From: Dugong dugon
Lineage: Eukaryota; Chordata; Mammalia; Sirenia; Dugongidae
NCBI GenBank assembly: GCA_030035585.1
Contig: CM057476.1
Location: 19,204,501-19,268,500 of the forward strand
Direction of reading: 5' to 3'
Length of the DNA: 64,000 nucleotides
In this document: piece by piece, positions 56,326 to 64,000 of the stretch
Layout of the letters: the number at the start of each line of letters is the position of its first letter
How positions within the stretch are numbered: position 1 is the first letter of the stretch
Made by a program: the position numbers and the translations under genes
The notes under the pieces: model-generated
What the model was told of the DNA's origin: nothing
The model's database searches: none
The model's input: only the letters and a program-made list of their open reading frames with translations

Positions 56326-58005
56326 CTGGGGAAGCAAAGAGATAGAAAGGGCATTAAGGGCAGGACTGGATGGGAAGTTTGCTACCATTTTCTGAATTTC
56401 TAGACCAACATTCCTCCAAGTGTGATCTATGGACAACTTACATCAGAATTTCCTGGGATGATGGCAGATCCCTAAGCCCCATACAGCCCTGGAATCTGCA
56501 TTTTTAACTAACTCCCCCATTCTCTGGAATCTGCATTTTTAACTAACTCCCCAAAATGATTCTCATATTTGATAACTGCTGCCATTGAGCCCTACCCACA
56601 ACCCTCTAAATGTAGGGGAAAATGTGGTGATTGAATTACAGGCAACGTCAGTCTAGAAAGTTCCCCAGGCTTTCCCTCTCTTTCATCTCCCTAGTAATCT
56701 TAAAGAGTATAGGCCTTTCACTCTGTAGGACACCCCTCACCCTGAGTCCATTTGATGGCTCCTTGTCCCCAGACTTGGGCCATGTTTTCTTGGCAGGAAT
56801 ATCATAGAAATGATGCTGAGCTCTTTGGTGGCATGGGATGCCACCCTTCCCATCACCGGCAATAGTGACCTTCATCCCCTGATCAAGTTGATGTATGACA
56901 GATGTCTCCCCCTGAGGTTATCATTTTTCCATTTTTGATTAATAAATATTTTGTGGGGAAATATTCAGAGATTATGCCAATATCCTGTTCTCTACAGAAC
57001 CTCTGTCCACCAACTTTACCATTCATTGACTATTTCTGCATGAATCAACCACCAGTATGATGATAACCAAATAATATTTTTTATTTCCATTATTCCTTCT
57101 ACATTTATTAGCTAACATTCTACTGTAAGGAAGAACTTTCCATTCTCCTGTTTATTTATTCCATATGGACTCATAGATTTTTATTTTATTCAATAGGTTG
57201 TGACTCATTATGACCATTATTAATTTGATGCTCAGGCTGTACAAGAGCTGGCCGGGGGAGCTTCTTCAAGCTAATCCCTGTGTCTTTTTGACATATCTCC
57301 ACCATTCTTTGAGCTCTACTTTACTTTCTGGCACAGTTATCCAGGCTCATCTCACACTTTCCTTTCTCCAAACCTGGAGCCACTCATCTTTCTAAGGAGC
57401 CCTGGTTCCTTTTGATGGGGGACGGTAATTGGAAACCAAGATCTGGATGCTAGTTGTGCTCATTGCTACTGGGACACCTTGCTTCTAGGCTCTGTCAGTG
57501 GACAGACCTAGGACATCTCTCTTTCTCTATCTCTGTTTGAACCCCTAGCTGAGATCATACTCAATATAAAATTTTGAACCCTATTTTTCATTTGATTTAT
57601 AAATAAGCATATTTCCATCGTATATATTCCCCCATATGCATGAATCACGATTTCCTTAATGATATCTACCTTTTACTGAGCATCTACTACGTGCCAAACA
57701 CTGGTCTAGATATTTTACATGGATTATCTCACTCCATATACATTCCAGGAGAACAGTGGTTGCAAAAGATTATAGTGGTTATCACGGATGACTTCTTTGA
57801 CATTTTACCCTATTTTCCAAACGCTATGCTTATATTACTTGAAAAAATCAACAATAATAACAAAATAAGAAGCATGTTTATCTTTACCCCACTAACCTAA
57901 GGTCAAATTACTAACTGTGCAACAATGTGTATTAGTATATTCTAAGGGCAAAGCTACCCTGTGCTTAGCAGTCAAGGATTTGTTTTTCAAATGAACCTAT
58001 AGCAA
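56326..58005. other. SVOP intron, no recognised feature
   Basis: No SVOP exon found here. Contains 'attttacatggattatctca'-type MIR wording near 57,700 and otherwise unassigned sequence. A 20-base phrase ('ggaatctgcatttttaacta') occurs twice, at about 56,489 and 56,526. Confidence 0.5.
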
Positions 58006-58009
58006 GCAG

Positions 58010-58122
58010 AGGGAGCCCCGGTAGTGCAGTGGTTAAGCGCTCGGCTGCTAACCAAAAGGTTGGAGGTTTGAACCCACCAGCCGCTCTGTGGCAGAAAGAT
58101 GTGGCAATCCGCCTCTGGAAAG
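58010..58122 (+). mobile_element. AfroSINE, 3'-truncated
   Basis: 'gggagccccggtagtgcagt' head to 'gatgtggcaatccgcctctg'. Confidence 0.87.
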
Positions 58123-58265
58123 ATTTGTCTTTGGAAATCTTTCTATATGGGTACATGGAAATCTACCACATTATTTTAACACCTGCATAGTCTTCCTCAT
58201 TGTGGCTGTGCTATCCTTTATTTACCCACCCCCTGTTGATTGATACTTAAGTTGTTTTCAGTTTC

Positions 58266-58475
58266 TGGAGTCCCTGGGTGGTGCAAATGGTTAACGTGCT
58301 TGGCTGCTAACCGAGAGCTTGGAGGTTTGAGTCCACCCAGAGGTGTCTCAGAAGAAAGCCCTGGAGATCTACTTCCAAAAAATCAGCCATTGGAAACCGG
58401 ATGGAGCACAGTTCTACTAACATACTTGGGGTCACCACAAGTCCAAGTCAACTCGAAGGTAACTATTCAGTGTCT
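58266..58475 (+). mobile_element. AfroSINE, 'gagtccctgggtggt' subtype
   Basis: Complete with 'gcttggctgctaaccgagag' and 'caccacaagtccaagtcaac'. Confidence 0.9.
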
Positions 58476-58993
58476 TGTTTTTGCAACCCAGGCCACAAGA
58501 AACATCTTTTCCTATAATTACTGTGCCCCATATTCAGCCATTATTTATAGCTGTTCATTATGAAAATGAGATGCTTGATCTTCCTCCAAAGTATTGAGAT
58601 TATTACAATCACAGTGAAGAATGAAAGAATGAGCAATGAAATTAGCAAAGCCAAGAGGCAGTTGATGCTGGCGCAAATAAATTCCCACTGCAAAGAATCA
58701 TATTTACAGCACTTGGCAATTAGAGATTTGACGTTTGGATCACGTGCTTGGAAAGAAATGACCTGTGATCTCCATTTGGCATTTCTGCTTGGCCTTTGGA
58801 GGAGCCAGCAACGCCAAGGACAGGTTTGCAAGCAAGTTCACTCTAGACACAAATCTGAAGTGCTTTTTGAAGCAGGTTTCAAGGCACAGCAAGTGGGCAG
58901 CTGCCTGAGGTATTAATCTATGAGAGCAGACATAAGCTGGGTGCCAGCTGATTAAGGTGTCCAGCTCAGCTTTTTACAGAACTGAAGTACACA

Positions 58994-59140
58994 GAGAGCC
59001 CTGGTGGCACAGTGATTAAGAGCTCAGGCTGCTAACCAAAAGGTCAGCAGTTCAAATTCACCAGCTTCTCCCTGGAATCCCTATGGAGCAGTTCTACTCT
59101 GCCCTATAATGTTGCTATGAGTTGGCTTTGGTTTTGGTTG
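58994..59140 (+). mobile_element. Short AfroSINE with target duplication
   Basis: GAAGTACACA at 58,984-58,993 and 59,141-59,150. Confidence 0.94.
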
Positions 59141-59529
59141 GAAGTACACAACACCCTCTAGTGGAAACAAAGAAAGAAAACACCTACCCGGAGGCAACCT
59201 GCATCTTGAGTACTTTTGTTATGCATCTAGAGATGACTGCCAGTTTTTGTGCTTATTTGCATTTTCTAAATTTTCTAAAGCACAAATGTATTGTTTGTAA
59301 CGATAAACATAAATTTATCTGTAACTCTCTTTTTAAAACTAAAGTCTATTCTTTTTTTGATGCTCCTCCATAGGCATATAACTATGTGGCATCCTCCTAA
59401 ATGTGGCTCCTCTTTCCTGCCTTAAAGGGAATCGAACCTGCTCAGACCCACAAGCTCAGGTTCACATTCCCAGAATCATCACTACATAAGTATCCAGGAT
59501 CCAGTGGGCATTAATTATTTACCAGGGCC

Positions 59530-59735
59530 TTAACGGAGTCGCTGGGCGGTGTAAATGGTTAACGTGCTGTGCTGATAACAAAAAGGCTGGAGATTAAATC
59601 CATCCAGAGGTTCCTTGGAAGAAAGGCCTGGCAGTCTACTTCCAAAAAAACAGCCATGGAGTGCAGCTGTACTCTGACATACATGGGGTCATCATGAGTC
59701 AGAGCTGACTCCACGGTAACTGGTTTCTGAACATA
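59530..59735 (+). mobile_element. AfroSINE, 'gagtccctgggtggt' subtype, diverged
   Basis: 'cggagtcgctgggcggtgta' and 'catcatgagtcagagctgac'. Confidence 0.86.
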
Positions 59736-60337
59736 TATGCTCAGAACCCTTTCAACAACGTTTGTTCAACATGTTAAGAACTTTGGCTTCAGACAGACTT
59801 GGATCTGAACCCCTTTTTTACCTTGTGGTCGACTGGTTTGCAAAAGTGGCTTCAAGTTCCCCTCCCCCACATCCGCCCCCTTATCTATGCTCAATTGCGA
59901 TGTGACTTTGCAGCTCACTCCATCAATAGTCTATTTCCCCACCCCGTGAATCTAGGATGCCTTTGTGACTTTGCTTTGACCAACAGAATGTAGCAGAAAT
60001 GATGTGTCAGTTTCAAGGCAAGGCCTCAAGAGGCCTTGCAGCTTCTGCTTGCTCTCTTGGAGCCCTGCCCAGGTGCCATGTGAGCAAGCCTGAGCTAGCC
60101 AGCTGGAGCTAATAGGCATGTGGAGCAGAGACGAGCCAGCTAACGCCATGCTCGACCAGGCAGCCCTCAGTCAAGTCACCAGTTGACTGAAGACATATGG
60201 GTGAGCTCTGCCAAAACCAGAAGAACCACCAAACAGCTAAACTGCAGAGTTGTGAGTGAAATAAATGATTGCTGTTTCAAGCGATAAATGTTGGAATGGT
60301 TTGTTACAAAGCAAAAGCCAACCCTACACACCACTTA

Positions 60338-60545
60338 GGGAGACCCTGGGTGGCTCAAACAGTTAAGTGCTCAACTAGTAGCTGAAAGGTTGGAGATTCA
60401 GTCCCTCGGGGGTGCCTCGGAAGACAGCCCTGGCAATCTGCTTCCAAAAAGTCATAGTTTGAAAACCCTGTGGAGCAGTTCTACTCTGCACATGTGGGGT
60501 TGCCATGAATTGGAATCGACTCGACAGCAACTAACAACAGCACAT
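60338..60545 (+). mobile_element. AfroSINE
   Basis: 'gggagaccctgggtggctca' head, 'ccatgaattggaatcgactc' tail, 'aactaacaacagcac' end. Confidence 0.88.
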
Positions 60546-60559
60546 CCTGTTTAAGAGCT

Positions 60560-60745
60560 GTTTGACCTGAAGCAACTCACTTTATGAGCTCAGAGCCTCA
60601 GTTTTCTCATCTGTATATTGGGCATAACAGGGTTGCTGAATGGACAAAATGAGGCAGTAAAAAAGAGAGCACTTACATAATGCCTAGGACTTGGTAAGTA
60701 CTCCACTGACGTTACTGCTGTTATCATTATCCTCACGATTAATGT
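60560..60745 (+). repeat. MIR SINE
   Basis: 'cctcagttttctcatctgta', followed by 'cacttacataatgcctagga'. Confidence 0.8.
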
Positions 60746-61264
60746 TATTAGTGCCGTTATCACTGAGAACCAGTGTGAATATCTACTTTGGGGGAAGAAA
60801 GAAAGTAAAGAAGAAAGAGAAGGAGACGTGGGAGGACATAGAAAGGCACAGAGCAATTCAGAGGGCTGGGCTTCTTAGTAATAATATAATTTGTATTCAT
60901 ACGAAAAATTCAGAATCTACTATAAATAAGGACTTTGCATTGCCGAGCTTTTAAAAATTATACAGCACAATCTTACTCATTTGGTCTTGTGAGGGCATAC
61001 AGTTGGGTAAAGCTATCCCAGATTAATGGAAACTCTTAATGATATTTAATGATATAAAAAAATCTTCAACTAAATGCTTCCAAATAGCGAACTTAGGGGA
61101 GCCATTTTCATAACTAGATAAGAAGATTGTCGAAGATATAATTATTTGTATGTAAATGATTAAAGTACTGAGAAATCATTGGCTCTCTTGGGTGGTTAAA
61201 GATTTCTTCTGTAATTTTGTTTATAGTTTTTATTTGTCCTCTTCACAGATAAAAGAAGCATATA

Positions 61265-61470
61265 GTGGAGTAGTTAAAGAAAATAGGTTTGGAGGATCAA
61301 GTCATCTTTAAAACCTAGCTCTGCCATTTATAGCTGCACCCCAGCTTTCTTACCTGTAAATGGAAACAATAATGTCTATATATCTCAAGGTTTTGGGGAG
61401 TTTTAACATGGTCATGTATGTAAAGCACAGGGCCCAGAGCCTGGCATGTAATAACAGCTCAACAAAAAAC
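61265..61470 (+). repeat. MIR SINE
   Basis: 'gtaaatggaaacaataatgt' and 'gggcccagagcctggcatgt' in MIR order. Confidence 0.78.
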
Positions 61471-61499
61471 AGGAATACAGGAGTAGTATTCAATAACAA

Positions 61500-61815
61500 A
61501 CAAAAACCTATTGCCATCGAGTCGATTCCAACTCATGGCAACCCCGTGTGTTACAGAGTAGAACTGTCCTATAGAGTTTTCTTTTATGTTGTTGTTGTAA
61601 AAAGATATATAACACAACATTTGCCAATTCCACACTTTTTCGGGTGTACAATTTCATGATATCAGTTACCTTAATCATGTTGTGTAACCATCACCCATAA
61701 TCATACAGAGTTTTCTTGACTGTAATCTTTACAGTAGCAGACTGGCAGGCCTTTCTTCCGTGGTGCCACTGGGTGGGTTCCAACCACCAACCTTTAGGTT
61801 AGCAGCCAAGAGCAA
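61500..61815 (-). mobile_element. AfroSINE interrupted by an L1-like 3' piece
   Basis: Minus-strand SINE at 61,500-61,585 resumes at 61,705-61,815. The insert contains 'cacaacatttgccaattcca' and 'gttgtgtaaccatcacccat', resembling the reversed L1 3' end at 340-600. 'agagttttct' flanks it on both sides. Confidence 0.85.
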
Positions 61816-62021
61816 ACCGTTTAATAAATGAGCAGCTAAATGGAGAGACGTGACATTTGAGGTGTGCGAGTGGGGAGGAGGCATGCATAAGGAATGCTTT
61901 AGCCAAAGTTGAGTTGTTTTTTCCCTAATTTTTCTCCGTACTGGTGCTGGACTCTCTGCTTTGCTGCTGTTTCCATCCCCAAAGCCCATGCTGGGAGGCC
62001 TAAGGCAAAAACCAAAAATAG

Positions 62022-62429
62022 CCCCTTTGTGGTCAAGTTGATTCCTACTCCATGTATTCCAGAGTAGAACTGCGCTCCATAGCATTTTCTGGGTTGCAGT
62101 CTTTATGGAAGGAGCCCTTGGTGACGCAATGGTTAAGTGCTCAGCTGCTAACTGAAAGGTCAGTGGTTTGAACCCACCAGCTGTCCCGTGGGTGAAAGAT
62201 GTAGTAGACTGCTTCCATAAAGATTATAGTCTTGCAAATCCTAGAGGGCAGGCAGTTCTACTCTGTCCTATAGAATCGAATTGACTAGACAGCAATGAGT
62301 TTTGGTTTTTTAATCTTAGGGAAGCAGATGGCCAGGCCTTTCTTCCTTGGCACCACTGGGTAGGTTTGAACCACCAAACTTTAGGTTAGTCGCTGAGGGC
62401 AAACTGCTGGCACCACCCAGGGGCCTCCG
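62022..62429 (-). mobile_element. AfroSINE split by another AfroSINE
   Basis: Minus-strand copy at 62,022-62,108 resumes at 62,316-62,429. The insert is the plus-strand AfroSINE listed next. Confidence 0.85.
62109..62315 (+). mobile_element. AfroSINE nested in an older AfroSINE
   Basis: 'ggagcccttggtgacgcaat' head, 'cttccataaagattatagtc' middle, 'tttggttttttaatctt' end. Confidence 0.88.
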
Positions 62430-62779
62430 TTGCTGTTGAGTAGATTCCCACTCAGGGCAAGGCCCTGTGTCTCCAAAGCTCATGCTGAGAGTCCTAAGGC
62501 AGATGCCTCGTTTTAGTTTGAGGTTTCTTTTCATTTTGTCCTGGAGACTAATGTTGCAGCCCCTGCAAACACAGGCCTGCAGAGAGGGAGAGGGAAGGTC
62601 TTCCTAGCTGCTGTATGCCCTGTATTTTATGCCCCAGGTGTCCTGCCCGCTCTTCTGCACTGCTGACTCTGGGGTGGGCATTTCTCCCAACCTCCACTGG
62701 GATGAAGCTCTCTCCCCTTTGCAGCCCCTTCCCTTTTGCAGTTTTAGGATATGGTTTTCTCTACTCTAGTAACTCTGCC

Positions 62780-62987
62780 AGGAGTCCCTGGGTGGTGCAA
62801 ATGGTTAAACGTTGGACTAGAAACCAAAAGGTTGGCGATGCAAACTCATCCAGAGGCACCTCGGAAGAAAGGCATGGTGATCTACTTCCGAAGGGTCACA
62901 GCCATGAAAACCCTATGAACACAGTTCTACTCTGCACACATGGGATCGCCATGAGTCCGAATCAACTCAACAGCAACTAATAACAAC
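62780..62987 (+). mobile_element. AfroSINE with perfect 12-base target duplication
   Basis: AGTAACTCTGCC at 62,768-62,779 and 62,988-62,999. Confidence 0.95.
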
Positions 62988-62999
62988 AGTAACTCTGCC

Positions 63000-63764
63000 T
63001 TTGCAATCCCATCTGCTTATAATCTTCCAGAGGTTCATCAATATGATTGCTGCTGGCACCCTCTTCCTGCTTTCCAACACCGTTCAAGATCTATTCTATT
63101 TCTACAACTTTTATGTCATTTTCAAGAAATTTGGAGGAAGAAGTGAAAATAGTGCTTCTCAGGCCACCATCTTGAACAAGAATGACTGTGGACACTCTGA
63201 ATGTTTAGTTTTTTTCCCTTCCGTTATATGGGAAGAAAACCCAGGTGGTTGCTTGGAAGCTGTTCCTGCTGTCATCTACCTGAGTGTAGAAATTTGATTT
63301 GGGCTTCGATGAGTGCATCCTTTCCAGCCACTCAGGGAACACTGTACCCTCATCAATGAATGGCTCGTGAATGAGGTGGTGGCTGTGTCTGCAGGAATTC
63401 CTAGAGTTGGGCCAGGAGTGGAGGAACTTGGCCCAAATTCCCTGCCAGCCCAGATCTCTGGTCTTGGCTTTGGTACTGGCCTCTCTTTCAAGCTTCAGTG
63501 GTTTTTCAGCCCATCCCAGAGCCAGGAGGATATGTCAACTGCTTACTATGCAGAGCCCTGGGGGGATCAATCATGAATGAGGAGGGAGGGACGGAGGGAA
63601 GCTAAGAGAAACTCACTGTCCTTCCAGCCTCCAAGTGGCAGGAAAAGTCTGGGGATTTTTTTCCTGTGTGGATCCATGTGGTCACATCACCTTTCCTCCT
63701 CACTTGTTCTTTCCACTATGACACACTGTCCCTTGAGCTTCTTACCCAAGCCCATGGCAGCTCA
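63000..63764. other. SVOP intron, no recognised feature
   Basis: Open frames occur on both strands but lack homology I can recognise and splice-phase support. None resembles the missing SVOP exon 6. Confidence 0.5.
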
Positions 63765-64000
63765 GAAGCTTGCTAACACTTACTGGGTGCTGTGACAGGC
63801 ACTGTTATGAGCGCTTTAATGTGTTTCCATTTACTATTCGGTGACTCCATGAGGCGGGTCCATTATTATCCCATTTTAGAGATGAGAAAACTGATGTGTA
63901 GAAAGGTTAAGTTACTTGCTCAGGGTAACACAGCTACTATGTGACCAAGCCAGCATTCAAACCCAGGGAGTCAGGTTTCAGAGCCTATGGTCTAACCACA
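63765..64000 (-). repeat. MIR SINE at window edge
   Basis: 'attatcccattttagagatg' and 'aagttacttgctcagggtaa' in minus-strand order. May run past the window. Confidence 0.85.

Noticed and set aside
56326..64000. A further SVOP exon (upstream of the 56.3 kb exon)
   Set aside because: I looked for the segment encoding helix 3-4 on the minus strand and saw no match with splice sites; it probably lies past the window.

Overview
This is vertebrate, specifically placental mammal, genomic DNA. Two ordinary spliced genes lie tail to tail in a dense bed of interspersed repeats. The most telling repeats are the many tRNA-headed SINEs of the AfroSINE type, on both strands, together with an RTE/BovB-type LINE that shares their 3' tail. 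That combination points to Afrotheria, most likely an elephant or another paenungulate. The species call is inference; the presence of the repeats is read directly from the sequence.

Layout. 1-4,705 is upstream or 5' non-coding sequence made of MIR, L1 and AfroSINE remnants. 4,706-23,175 (+) carries D-amino-acid oxidase (DAO): ten coding exons join into an intact 347-residue reading frame with all expected active-site residues and a C-terminal SHL peroxisomal signal. Intron 3 (about 9 kb) holds a decayed ERV-L endogenous retrovirus followed by an L1, both in the sense of DAO. Introns 5, 7, 8 and 9 carry tandem repeats. 23,180-30,500 is the intergenic interval, mostly old repeats. About 30,500-56,325 (-) carries the last ten coding exons (355 codons plus stop) of SVOP, the synaptic-vesicle SV2-related member of the major facilitator superfamily. 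Its 5' exons must lie beyond base 64,000. 56,326-64,000 is the next SVOP intron and is rich in AfroSINEs.

Inside SVOP introns are several nested insertions: an RTE LINE broken by a processed pseudogene of the RBM4/RBM4B RNA-binding protein (with matching target duplication, polyadenylation signal and A-run), a 187-bp Tc1/mariner-type miniature transposon inserted at a TA within an L1, two solo LTRs, and SINE-in-SINE insertions.

The two genes are neighbours on human chromosome 12q24 in the same convergent arrangement (from general knowledge), so the locus is conserved. DAO degrades D-serine and other neutral D-amino acids in peroxisomes; SVOP is a synaptic-vesicle membrane protein. Nothing in the sequence shows shared regulation. 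I see no RNA genes, CRISPR arrays, prokaryotic operons or unknown multi-gene system. The interest is in the nested mobile-element history and the repeat tracts around DAO exons.
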